Assembly (NCBI GenBank): GCA_002495065.1
Contig: DADT01000018.1
Coordinates: forward strand, 1 to 17,571
Direction: 5' to 3'
DNA length: 17,571 nt
Source: Methanoregula sp. UBA471
Lineage (GTDB): Archaea > Halobacteriota > Methanomicrobia > Methanomicrobiales > Methanospirillaceae
The notes under the pieces are model-generated. The model was not told the origin of the DNA. It saw nothing but the letters and a program-made list of their open reading frames with translations, and searched no databases. The position numbers were made by a program, and so were the translations under genes. How positions within the stretch are numbered: the first letter of the stretch is position 1; the number at the start of each line of letters is the position of its first letter. Below, piece by piece: positions 1-6,786 of this stretch.

Positions 1-132
1 CCCGCTGACAATTCCGGGACCATCATTATCCTGCTGATCGTCCTCGTGATAGTCGGGGTTGTCGGCTACCGGTACTGGTACCTGCCCAGGGTCAAAGGCG
101 ACGGTAAATTCCCATGGGACAAAAAGAACTGA
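1..132 (+). CDS. C-terminal end of a membrane-anchored protein (partial, 5' end outside window)
   Basis: The first frame is open from base 1 to a TGA at 130-132 and encodes 43 residues. They hold one strongly hydrophobic stretch (about residues 8-21, rich in I, L and V) followed by an aromatic YRYWY patch and a basic tail ending DKKN. This is the look of a C-terminal transmembrane anchor with a short cytoplasmic tail. The stop lies inside the next gene, whose ATG at 114 overlaps it by 19 nt, so the two are translationally coupled. In archaeal loci of this type the gene before an FtsX-type permease often encodes an extracellular S-layer or NEW3-like protein; that identity is an inference, since the ectodomain is not in the window. 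Confidence 0.75.
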   Translation, partial: PADNSGTIIILLIVLVIVGVVGYRYWYLPRVKGDGKFPWDKKN

Positions 133-1334
133 AGGTTGCCTTCCTGCTGGCGCTGCGTTCGCTCCAGCGGGGAAGCCGCTCAAGCACGCTCCTGACCATT
201 TTGATTATCGGGATGTGCTTCACCAACATGATCTTCCTCCCTTCCATGTTCAGCGGTATTGGTCAGAGCATTACCCAACAGCTCATCGACTATGAGGTCT
301 CAAATGTCCTTGTTAGCCCCAAATCAGGGGAGCAGTACATCACCGACCTTGATGCAACCCTCGACCTGATCAATGGTATGCCGGGCGTCCAGCGGGCATC
401 TCCCCAGTACTCGAAAGGGGCGACCTTCAAGTACCGGCAGCGGCTCCTCGGTGTTTCAGTGCGTGCCATTTCTCCCATGGACGAGAAGGAAGTATCCCCG
501 GTCTACACAAAAATGGTTGCGGGCAGTTATCTCGGGGAAGGAGACACCGGTGAAATTATTATCGGGAAACCGATAGCCGGTGATGCCTCCGTCAGGCAGG
601 AAGACGAATTCCAGCCGTCACTGGGCGGGGTACGGGTCGGGGACTCGGTTACGGTAGAGTTCGGCAACGGGTACACGAAAGACTACCGGGTCAAGGGGAT
701 CTATCTGACCGGCTGGAGTCCGGTTGATAACGCGGCGTTTGTGACCCGGACAGATATGGAACTGGTAGAAGGAACGACGCTTGACAAGGCTAATTACATC
801 ACGGTGAGAGCGAAACCCGGATATTCCGAGCAGTTCATCAAGAACGAGCTTCTCGCGTATGGGGTGGGAGTGAATGGAAATGTCCAGACCATGACGGACC
901 TGCTGAGTAAAAGCGTCGGGAAGGTGCTCCAGAGTTTTGCCATCATCAACGCGGTGTCCCTGGTTGTCAGTGTCATCATTACGACCGTCGTGCTCTTCAT
1001 CGTCATAACGATCAAGACCCTTAACAGCCGCAAGCAGATCGGTGTCCTCAAGGCGATCGGCGTGGATAAGGAAGTCATCATGCACAATTACGGGTTCCAG
1101 GTGATCATTCTCGGCATTCTTGGTATTATCCTCGGGATCATCATCACCCTGGCGCTCGCCGCATACATGTCCGTTCACCCCATTGTGACACCGGAATGGT
1201 CTGCATACCTGTACCTGACACCCATGGACCTTGTCATCAATTCGGTCATTCTGTTCTGTGCAGCAGCAGTGGCAGGGTATGTCCCTGCTTATCAGGTGTC
1301 GCGAGAGGAAATCCAGAATGCCATGAGGGCGTAG
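114..1334 (+). CDS. ABC transporter permease, FtsX/MacB/LolC-like
   Basis: A 406-residue membrane protein with the MacB/FtsX permease plan: one N-terminal transmembrane helix (about residues 24-46), a large extracytoplasmic domain (about 50-265), then three helices near the C terminus (about 272-300, 325-352, 372-395). Between helices 2 and 3 is the typical cytoplasmic signature SRKQIGVLKAIGV, the coupling region that contacts the ATPase. It overlaps the preceding membrane-anchored protein by 19 nt and is followed after 4 nt by its ATPase, so the three form an operon. Such systems usually work as mechanotransmitters or exporters of lipid, peptide or envelope substrates rather than importers; the substrate here is unknown. 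Assignment to the family is firm, the role is not. Confidence 0.9.
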   Translation: MGQKELKVAFLLALRSLQRGSRSSTLLTILIIGMCFTNMIFLPSMFSGIGQSITQQLIDYEVSNVLVSPKSGEQYITDLDATLDLINGMPGVQRASPQYSKGATFKYRQRLLGVSVRAISPMDEKEVSPVYTKMVAGSYLGEGDTGEIIIGKPIAGDASVRQEDEFQPSLGGVRVGDSVTVEFGNGYTKDYRVKGIYLTGWSPVDNAAFVTRTDMELVEGTTLDKANYITVRAKPGYSEQFIKNELLAYGVGVNGNVQTMTDLLSKSVGKVLQSFAIINAVSLVVSVIITTVVLFIVITIKTLNSRKQIGVLKAIGVDKEVIMHNYGFQVIILGILGIILGIIITLALAAYMSVHPIVTPEWSAYLYLTPMDLVINSVILFCAAAVAGYVPAYQVSREEIQNAMRA

Positions 1335-1338
1335 AGCC

Positions 1339-2040
1339 ATGATCGAGATTACCGATTTACGAAAAATCTACCGTATGGGAAATGTCGAGGTCAGGGCCTT
1401 GGACGGCGTAACTCTCACCATAGAAAAAGGTGAATTTCTCGGCATTATGGGACCAAGCGGGAGCGGCAAGTCCACGCTCCTGCACATGCTGGGGCTCTTA
1501 GACCTTCCCACCTCCGGCAGGATCGTGATTGATGACATGGACATCTCCCGCTTCACGGATTATGAGAAGACCATGTTCCGCCTCTATAAGCTCGGGTACG
1601 TCTTCCAGGACTATGCCCTGGTCCCGGATCTCACCGTTATGGAGAATGTATCCCTGCCGGCGATGCTCCGGAAAGACCGCACCGAGGAGCAGACAAAAAA
1701 GGACAGTTTTTCCATATTGCAGAAGATCGGCCTGTGCGACCGGCGGGACCATCTGCCCCGGGAACTTTCCGGAGGACAGCAGCAGCGGGTCTCGCTTGCC
1801 CGGGCGATGGTGAACAAGCCGGACATCCTCTTTGCCGATGAACCATGTGCCAACCTTGATACAGAAAATTCAAGGGTGGTTCTTGAACTTTTCAAGGAAA
1901 TCAACGAGTCGATGCACCAGACGATTGTCATGGTTTCCCACGAGGACTGGCACAAAGAATATTTCCACCGTATTGTCAGGATGAGAGATGGCAGGATTGT
2001 CAGTGACGGGATCAATGACGCACCGAAGACGACTGCCTGA
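1339..2040 (+). CDS. ABC transporter ATP-binding protein (MacB/LolD type)
   Basis: A 233-residue nucleotide-binding subunit with every catalytic motif: Walker A GPSGSGKST at residues 38-46, Q-loop Gln90 (YVFQDY), signature LSGGQQQR at 143-150, Walker B DILFADEP at 162-169 with Glu168 as catalytic base, D-loop NLDT, and H-loop His201. The sequence RALDGVTLTIEKGEFLGIMGPSG is the usual LolD/MacB opening. It starts 4 nt after the permease stop and must energise it. A run of seven T residues 17 nt after the stop is the probable end of the operon. The substrate is not evident. Confidence 0.93.
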   Translation: MIEITDLRKIYRMGNVEVRALDGVTLTIEKGEFLGIMGPSGSGKSTLLHMLGLLDLPTSGRIVIDDMDISRFTDYEKTMFRLYKLGYVFQDYALVPDLTVMENVSLPAMLRKDRTEEQTKKDSFSILQKIGLCDRRDHLPRELSGGQQQRVSLARAMVNKPDILFADEPCANLDTENSRVVLELFKEINESMHQTIVMVSHEDWHKEYFHRIVRMRDGRIVSDGINDAPKTTA

Positions 2041-2056
2041 TTAAGCATCCTTTACC

Positions 2057-2063
2057 TTTTTTT
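2057..2063 (+). terminator. Oligo-T terminator after ABC operon
   Basis: Seven consecutive T residues 17 nt downstream of the ATPase stop codon. Oligo-T tracts on the coding strand, often without a hairpin, are the usual archaeal intrinsic termination signal. The next gene follows 38 nt later with its own AT-rich box. Confidence 0.5.
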
Positions 2064-2101
2064 AGTCAGGCCGGAGATTACTTACCGGCAGCAGTTTTTC
2101 C

Positions 2102-2773
2102 ATGCATGAGATCCCTGTTGAGAAAATAATCAGATCGCGTCGCAGGACCATCGCTCTTGAGGTCACTCCTGCGGCGACCCTGATCGTAAGGGCACCCCTC
2201 CGGGCATCCATTTCGTACATCGAAGACGTGATACGGCAGAAGAGCAGGTGGATCCTGCGGAAACAGGATGAGATGAAACGGCGCCTCCCCGCTCCCTGTC
2301 ACGAGTACACCGAAGGAGAGCTTTTCCTCTATCTCGGGCGATCGTACCCTCTGCATATCGTTGATGGGGAGACCATGGCGATAGAACGCAGCGATAAGCT
2401 CTACGTTTCCCGCAGACTGATCCCGCATATCAAGACCCAGCTAAAACGCTGGTACATAGAGGAAGCGCGCAGGGAGCTCCAGGCCCGGTGCATGTGGTTC
2501 TCCCTGCAGACGGGATACATTCCGGCGGCCATCCGCATTACCGATGCACGGAAGCGATGGGGGTCGTGCACCCACAAAGGAAGCATCAACTTCAGCTGGC
2601 GCCTGGTGCAGGCCCCCCCGGAGATTATCGATTATGTCGTGGTGCACGAGCTGGTCCATATCGGCCAGCCTGACCATTCGAAAAAGTTCTGGGCCAGGGT
2701 CAGAAAAATCATGCCGGATTACGAGCGCCGGCGGAAATGGCTCCATGAGAATGAGCGGCTGCTGGGAATTTGA
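2102..2773 (+). CDS. YgjP/SprT-like zinc metallopeptidase domain protein (DUF45, M48-like)
   Basis: A 223-residue soluble protein with the YgjP-type metallopeptidase arrangement. The zinc motif HELVH is at residues 182-186 and a third candidate ligand is His192 in QPDHSKKFW, a spacing typical of this family. Upstream is the conserved KRWGSC patch (about 151-156) and an N-terminal SRRRTIALEV-like strand also common to YgjP proteins. Length matches the family (about 220-240). No signal peptide, so it should act in the cytoplasm; the substrate of the family is poorly known. No Shine-Dalgarno sequence is visible; an AT-rich ATTACTTA box about 22 nt before the ATG suggests a short or absent leader. 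It is flanked by oligo-T upstream and a gene-free region downstream, so it is probably monocistronic. Confidence 0.88.
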   Translation: MHEIPVEKIIRSRRRTIALEVTPAATLIVRAPLRASISYIEDVIRQKSRWILRKQDEMKRRLPAPCHEYTEGELFLYLGRSYPLHIVDGETMAIERSDKLYVSRRLIPHIKTQLKRWYIEEARRELQARCMWFSLQTGYIPAAIRITDARKRWGSCTHKGSINFSWRLVQAPPEIIDYVVVHELVHIGQPDHSKKFWARVRKIMPDYERRRKWLHENERLLGI

Positions 2774-3134
2774 GGGTGAGAACGTTAAAGGAAATGATTG
2801 AGCTGTTCTCTGCTTTTATGAGATTATACCACCCGTGTTCACCCCCTCTTGTGCCACCAGTCTCCCAACGGGGGACGGGACACAATGTGATGCTGTTTCC
2901 ACTATGGTGTATCTATTTTGAAGAAAAAATCAAAGCCTGAAGATGTTCAGAGAAACGCCTGTCAGGTTTTGGGGGTGATGCCATCGCTGTTTTGGGAATT
3001 CTCCATTTTTTTGCTCAACAAAAACGGGCATGAACGGGCGTGGTTCTCTCCCAAACCATGAAAAATTATGAAGGAACGACTGGCATCCGTAACAGGCTCT
3101 TGAGAGGCCAGGGGCGGAGTTTTCAGGTAATTGA

Positions 3135-3169
3135 AGCGCCGCGGGGGCGTCCCTTTTTGGTGCGGCGCT
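3135..3169 (+). repeat. GC-rich hairpin repeat, copy 1
   Basis: Perfect 8-bp inverted repeat AGCGCCGC (3135-3142) / GCGGCGCT (3162-3169) around a 19-nt loop that begins GGGGGCGTCCCTT. The same loop sequence, in the opposite orientation and with a matching stem, occurs at 8760-8791. Sequence similarity continues past the stem (TCATCA, then CGGGAT a few bases on), so the repeat unit is longer than the hairpin. Confidence 0.7.
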
Positions 3170-3407
3170 GAGTCATCACAATAGCGGGATTGGCGCTTCC
3201 CGAAATTATGGAATTGTGCAATAATCCTCAAAATGTTTTTCTTAACGCACTTTGGGGGTTGCGGCATGTAATGCTTCTTCGCCCCCTGATGAGGCATCCC
3301 CCCTCGAGCGATAACTCCAGAGAAGTAATATGACACTATCGCAAAGCGCAGGGGATCTGGGAGAAAAAGACACTGTCCCCTCCATAACCAGGTGCTCTAC
3401 CATTTGT

Positions 3408-3425
3408 TGAAATCTCAGGATTTCA
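3408..3425 (-). terminator. Possible hairpin terminator downstream of the UbiA gene
   Basis: A perfect 7-bp inverted repeat, TGAAATC / GATTTCA with a 4-nt loop, lies 15 nt beyond the stop codon of the minus-strand prenyltransferase gene. No long T tract follows on the minus strand, so it may be a 3'-end stabiliser rather than a terminator. Confidence 0.3.
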
Positions 3426-3440
3426 CCAAAGCCTGTTTCT

Positions 3441-4340
3441 TTATAAAAATGCTTCGGCTATCAGCCCCCCGGCATAAAGCACCATCGCGATGTGAAAGAG
3501 CGGCAGTACCCTGAGTGTTGCTTCAGGTATTTTATTCCTCACGATCACCACATTTGCAATGACGAGCAGGCACAACCCGGCAACGATGCTGATACGGCTG
3601 ATCCACCCGAGCCGGGTCATGAACAGGAATGCCATCATCGCGTGGATAACCGTGAAGCCTGCGATCCAGTATGCAGTTCTTTCCCTGTCATAGAGAACAG
3701 GGATAGTGCTCATCCCCCTGGCACGATCATTTACCACGTCTATCAGGTCATTGGCACCGAGATGGGCCATCGCAAACGGGTAGAAGAAGGCGAAGTAGAG
3801 GGCCGCATTCAGGTCAGGTATCCCCAGACAGAGATAACCGGCAACCGGGAACAGGGCAAAGTCCGTTCGCCCGATTAACTGAGCGAAGGGGAACTGTTGT
3901 GTCTGCCGCTTCTCGATCTGGTAGAAGACCTCGATGGTATAACAATAGACCATGATAAGGAGAACGAAGAGCGAATGGGGATAGGGGAGTGTCAGAATGA
4001 GGGCGCCAGCGACAGCAGCCAGAATAAAAAAAAGCACCAGCGCATGGCGTGGTGGTATAAGGCCGTTTGCGATGGGTCGTGTTCCGAATACCCGCCAGTA
4101 CCTCGTAAGCTTATCGGTTTCCACCTCTTTTTTGTCATAATTGCGATCAACATAATCGTTGAGAACGAATCCCGCCTCAAAACCAAAGAACCCGATCAGG
4201 GCAACCCGAAGGAGATCAAACCAGGTGAAGGTTCCGTAAACAGTCGTTGCCAGAAGGTAGCCTGAACAAAAAAGCAATGGCCACGCAAAGAAAAACTGGA
4301 GCCGGGTAAGATCAATATATGCCCTGACGGTTGCATTCAT
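3441..4340 (-). CDS. UbiA family prenyltransferase
   Basis: A 299-residue polytopic membrane protein (eight or nine predicted helices) with both Asp-rich motifs of the UbiA superfamily: NDYVDRNYD at residues 61-69 and NDLIDVVND at 197-205, which bind Mg2+-prenyl diphosphate. TRPIANGLI (88-95) is the usual conserved segment after the first motif. The family moves a prenyl chain onto an aromatic or polyol acceptor. In methanogens the best known member makes digeranylgeranylglyceryl phosphate for ether lipids; this one looks less canonical around the first motif and could instead act on another acceptor. It is divergent from the GNAT gene. An AT-rich GTATGTAA box (4363-4370) centred 27 nt before the ATG suggests a leaderless mRNA. 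Confidence 0.88.
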   Translation of the reverse strand: MNATVRAYIDLTRLQFFFAWPLLFCSGYLLATTVYGTFTWFDLLRVALIGFFGFEAGFVLNDYVDRNYDKKEVETDKLTRYWRVFGTRPIANGLIPPRHALVLFFILAAVAGALILTLPYPHSLFVLLIMVYCYTIEVFYQIEKRQTQQFPFAQLIGRTDFALFPVAGYLCLGIPDLNAALYFAFFYPFAMAHLGANDLIDVVNDRARGMSTIPVLYDRERTAYWIAGFTVIHAMMAFLFMTRLGWISRISIVAGLCLLVIANVVIVRNKIPEATLRVLPLFHIAMVLYAGGLIAEAFL

Positions 4341-4362
4341 CCTCAGGAAATTTGCGCCGATC

Positions 4363-4370
4363 TTACATAC
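4363..4370 (-). promoter_or_regulatory. TATA-like box for the UbiA gene
   Basis: GTATGTAA read on the minus strand, centred about 27 nt upstream of the ATG at 4340. This distance puts transcription start at or next to the start codon. No Shine-Dalgarno motif is present at a useful distance. Confidence 0.35.
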
Positions 4371-4444
4371 AATCTTTGATGGATGGCATATCTGAAAAAT
4401 TTCCTGTCTTTTAGGACGACCTTCCTTATTGTTCCAGACGCCTC

Positions 4445-4452
4445 CTTATCTA
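4445..4452 (+). promoter_or_regulatory. TATA-like box for the GNAT gene
   Basis: CTTATCTA, centred about 27 nt upstream of the ATG at 4475, implying a leaderless transcript. An alternative AT-rich box (CCTTATTG) lies about 20 nt further upstream. Confidence 0.35.
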
Positions 4453-4474
4453 CCCGGACATCCAATACAACAGG

Positions 4475-5041
4475 ATGGATTCATTTTTTATCCGGCCGGA
4501 AACTCCAGATGATATTTCCGCTATTTTTGAGGTAAATTTCCAGGCATTTGCCCATTATGACGAGGCAAACCTGGTAAATACCCTGCGGGATTCCAATATT
4601 TTCAATCCCGAACTCTCGCTCGTTGCCGTGTGTGGGGACAGGATAATCGGGCATATCATGTTTCCTCCCGTCACCATAGAATCGCCTCAGGCTTCTATAC
4701 CGGCTGTTGCCCTCGCACCTCTCGTTGTTCATCCGGATTACCAGTGCCTCGGGGTCGGTTCGGCACTGGTTGAAGAAGGGCTCAATGCATGCCGCAGTTT
4801 CGGCCATCGCATAGTCATCGTCGTAGGCCACCCGGGGTATTATCCCCGCTACGGGTTTCGCCCGGCACGGGCTCATGGTATCGTGGCCCCATTTGTTGTT
4901 GCTGATGATGTATTCATGGTACTTGGCCTTGTCCCTGGTGCACTCGATGGAATTCAGGGTACGGTAAAGTATCCGGATGCATTCGATGCGATTGTAGGCA
5001 TCAGGACGACCAACGGGGAAAAAATAAATTTATTATCCTGA
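4475..5041 (+). CDS. GNAT family N-acetyltransferase (YhbS-like)
   Basis: A 188-residue protein that follows the YhbS type of the GNAT fold from end to end. It opens with FFIRPETPDDISAIFEVNFQAF (strand 1/helix 1), then SLVAVCGDRIIGHIMF, the acetyl-CoA motif A ALAPLVVHPDYQCLGVGSAL with the Q/R-x-x-G-x-G/A pyrophosphate loop as QCLGVG, and the YhbS hallmark VGHPGYYPRYGFRPA. It transfers an acetyl group from acetyl-CoA to an amine; the acceptor is unknown. It stands alone between a divergent promoter region and a T6 tract after the stop. Confidence 0.9.
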   Translation: MDSFFIRPETPDDISAIFEVNFQAFAHYDEANLVNTLRDSNIFNPELSLVAVCGDRIIGHIMFPPVTIESPQASIPAVALAPLVVHPDYQCLGVGSALVEEGLNACRSFGHRIVIVVGHPGYYPRYGFRPARAHGIVAPFVVADDVFMVLGLVPGALDGIQGTVKYPDAFDAIVGIRTTNGEKINLLS

Positions 5042-5083
5042 TGTCCTGACCTTCTTGCTATAGCGGAGGATCGGGCAGTGTCC

Positions 5084-5089
5084 TTTTTT
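5084..5089 (+). terminator. Oligo-T terminator after the GNAT gene
   Basis: Six T residues about 43 nt after the GNAT stop codon. Plausible archaeal termination tract; short, so low certainty. Confidence 0.35.
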
Positions 5090-5111
5090 CCGGATTGACC
5101 TTTGGAATCCC

Positions 5112-5153
5112 CCGGAATGTTCCGGAGGATGGCAACATCCGGCTTAAAGGAAC
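5112..5153 (+). promoter_or_regulatory. Structured intergenic element upstream of the methyltransferase
   Basis: Two kinds of dyad symmetry overlap here. A near-palindrome CCGGAA-TG-TTCCGG spans 5112-5125. Next to it a hairpin GGATG (5127-5131), loop GCAA (a GNRA-type tetraloop), CATCC (5136-5140) can be enclosed by an outer stem GTTCC (5119-5123) / GGAAC (5149-5153). The palindrome and the outer stem share bases, so they would be alternatives. It ends about 80 nt before the TATA-like box of the methyltransferase, so it might be an operator or belong to the 3' end of the GNAT transcript. Confidence 0.35.
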
Positions 5154-5233
5154 ACACGGTTCATGTTGTCATCTCTCCAGGTCAGATTCGACATCCTGAT
5201 GCTTTACGATGTATCGCCGCAACAGGCACCAGC

Positions 5234-5239
5234 ATTATA
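5234..5239 (+). promoter_or_regulatory. TATA-like box for the DNA methyltransferase
   Basis: ATTATA centred about 30 nt upstream of the ATG at 5267. A second ATG at 5260 is in another frame. No Shine-Dalgarno sequence precedes the start, consistent with a very short leader. Confidence 0.4.
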
Positions 5240-5266
5240 CCTTCATCCGTCAACCTACCATGAGAT

Positions 5267-6511
5267 ATGGTGAGCGGCACATCCTCTTTACCGGATAATA
5301 ACCCGGCACGGTATCTCCGGACATTCGTGAGTGAGGCCGCATGCCCCACGGATTGTACGGATATCGTGATAGGGGCAGTCACCATCCCTAAATATACCAA
5401 TGAATTCTGGACATCCCGGCAGAGACAGGCGTCATCGCTTCATGAGATCTCCTACCGTGCGTGCTTTAAACCGCAACTTCCGCGGTTCTTTATCGATCTC
5501 CTGACCCGTAAAGGTGATACGGTATACGATCCGTTCAGTGGAAGGGGCACAACAGTAATTGAAGCAGGGCTCAGGGGACGCAATGTTCTTGCAAATGATG
5601 CGAACCCGCTCTCCAGGATTATTACCGAGCCGAGATTTTTCCCGCCGGATCTCCCTGTTGTCGAGAAGCGCCTTGCTTCCATTCCGCGTGACACCGGAAT
5701 GGCATCAATCGATCTTTCCATGTTTTACCATCCTGACACAGAAAAAGAGATCGTTGCTCTGAGGGAATATATTATCAGGAAAAGGGCGGATCGCAGGGAT
5801 GACATGATCGACCGCTGGATTGCCATGGTGGCAACCAACCGCCTCACCGGCCATTCGAAAGGATTTTTTTCCGTCTACACTCTTCCCCCCAACCAGGCAG
5901 TATCGCAACAGAGCCAGCACAGGATCAACCGGAAACTCCGGCAGACCCCGGAGTACCGTGACACACACCGGATAATTCTGAATAAGACAAAGAGCCTGTT
6001 ACGTTCACTGTCTCCCGCGGAAAAGGCGAATCTGAAACAGGCAGGAAAAAAGGCCCGCCTTCTTACAGGCGATGCACGATCAACTCCCGAAATTCCGGAT
6101 TCGGGTGTACAGCTGACCGTCACCTCACCCCCGTTTCTTGATATTGTCCAGTACAGGGAGGACAACTGGCTCCGCTGCTGGTTTAACGGGTTCGATGAGA
6201 AGGTAATCGGGGACCAGATAACGATGGCCCGGAATCCAACTGAATGGTCGGGGGTCATGAGTGCGGTATTCCGCGAACTCTTCCGTGTCACCCGATCCGG
6301 GGGATATGTTGCATTTGAAGTGGGGGAGGTGCGAAAACGGACTATTCAGCTGGAAGACTATGTTGTTTCTCCCGGGATATCTGCGGGATTTACCTGCAAA
6401 GGAGTATTGATCAACCAGCAGATATTCACCAAGACTTCAAACATCTGGGGTGTTGATAATATGGCTTCCGGCACAAATACCAACAGGATTGTCCTCTTTC
6501 ACAAATCATAA
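5267..6511 (+). CDS. Site-specific DNA methyltransferase (amino-methyl, m4C or m6A), orphan
   Basis: A 414-residue SAM-dependent methyltransferase. Motif I DPFSGRGTT is at residues 88-96, after a motif-X-like helix (ACFKPQLPRFFIDLL), followed by NVLANDANPLS for motif II. Catalytic motif IV is TSPPF at 286-290. The roughly 190 residues between I and IV would hold the target recognition part. Order X-I-IV is that of alpha/gamma-type amino-methyltransferases, not the commoner beta order; SPPF, rather than DPPY, leans toward N4-cytosine. No restriction endonuclease or specificity gene is next to it, so it would act as a solitary methylase. An RNA (guanine-N2) methyltransferase is a weaker alternative, because those also carry DPFxGxGT, but their THUMP domain is absent. 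Confidence 0.82.
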   Translation: MVSGTSSLPDNNPARYLRTFVSEAACPTDCTDIVIGAVTIPKYTNEFWTSRQRQASSLHEISYRACFKPQLPRFFIDLLTRKGDTVYDPFSGRGTTVIEAGLRGRNVLANDANPLSRIITEPRFFPPDLPVVEKRLASIPRDTGMASIDLSMFYHPDTEKEIVALREYIIRKRADRRDDMIDRWIAMVATNRLTGHSKGFFSVYTLPPNQAVSQQSQHRINRKLRQTPEYRDTHRIILNKTKSLLRSLSPAEKANLKQAGKKARLLTGDARSTPEIPDSGVQLTVTSPPFLDIVQYREDNWLRCWFNGFDEKVIGDQITMARNPTEWSGVMSAVFRELFRVTRSGGYVAFEVGEVRKRTIQLEDYVVSPGISAGFTCKGVLINQQIFTKTSNIWGVDNMASGTNTNRIVLFHKS

Positions 6512-6755
6512 GCAGGGACAATAGGATCATTCAAGCCGGATGCCGCTGCTCCAGCAGTATTCCTCTTTCCCTTTCCATAATGCCACCGGTATGGGGAAAA
6601 AGGGCAGCGAATCGGACAGATGGCGTATGGTATCCGTAATTCCTGTACTACAAGGTTCCATCCCCCTGATCAAACTGTTCTGGACAGGCATAATCCTGGT
6701 AGATCTTCTTTTAATCCGGCCGGCCATGGGGGGGAGGGTACAGGGAGAAGCACGC

Positions 6756-6764
6756 CTTAAGTAT
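6756..6764 (+). promoter_or_regulatory. TATA-like box for the ABC1 kinase gene
   Basis: CTTAAGTAT, centred about 27 nt before the ATG at 6787, again fits a leaderless transcript. The rest of the 275-bp gap between the methyltransferase and this gene shows only shadow reading frames. Confidence 0.4.
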
Positions 6765-6786
6765 CCCGGCATCCATAGTAATACGC

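Larger units (their letters stand above)
2774..3440. other. Gene-free intergenic region (667 bp) between convergent genes
   Basis: I see no convincing gene. It contains a GC-rich hairpin repeat at 3135-3169 (listed separately), a 10-bp imperfect tandem duplication at 3023-3042 (AACGGGCATG then AACGGGCGTG), and a small AT-rich hairpin near the UbiA end (3408-3425). A 124-codon open frame on the minus strand (2962-3336) starts with GTG without a ribosome binding site, crosses the hairpin repeat and has an atypical Pro/Arg/His-rich composition, so I did not call it. Confidence 0.6.

Noticed and set aside
59..295. 78-codon plus-strand frame
   Set aside because: It lies across the end of the anchored protein and the start of the permease in another frame, with Cys/His/Pro-rich composition typical of a shadow frame.
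618..1340. 240-codon minus-strand frame opposite the ABC permease
   Set aside because: Fully antisense to a well-supported membrane protein; rich in His, Asp and Arg as expected of the complement of hydrophobic codons.
2886..2942. Possible C/D box RNA (GTGATGC ... CTGA)
   Set aside because: The C box is imperfect and there are no D' and C' boxes or terminal stem.
2962..3336. 124-codon minus-strand frame in the first gene-free region
   Set aside because: GTG start without ribosome binding site or promoter, crosses the GC hairpin repeat, no recognisable motif. It might be kept open by the repeat.
3388..3402. tRNA D-arm-like sequence on the minus strand (TGGTAGAGCACCTGG)
   Set aside because: Resembles a D arm running into an anticodon stem, but there is no acceptor stem, the anticodon stem does not close and no T arm follows. 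It may be chance or a tiny tRNA remnant.
5112..5153. Known riboswitch class at the structured element
   Set aside because: The GCAA tetraloop and following CCGGCTTAAA faintly recall a cyclic-di-GMP riboswitch, but the second stem and conserved core are missing, so no class was assigned.
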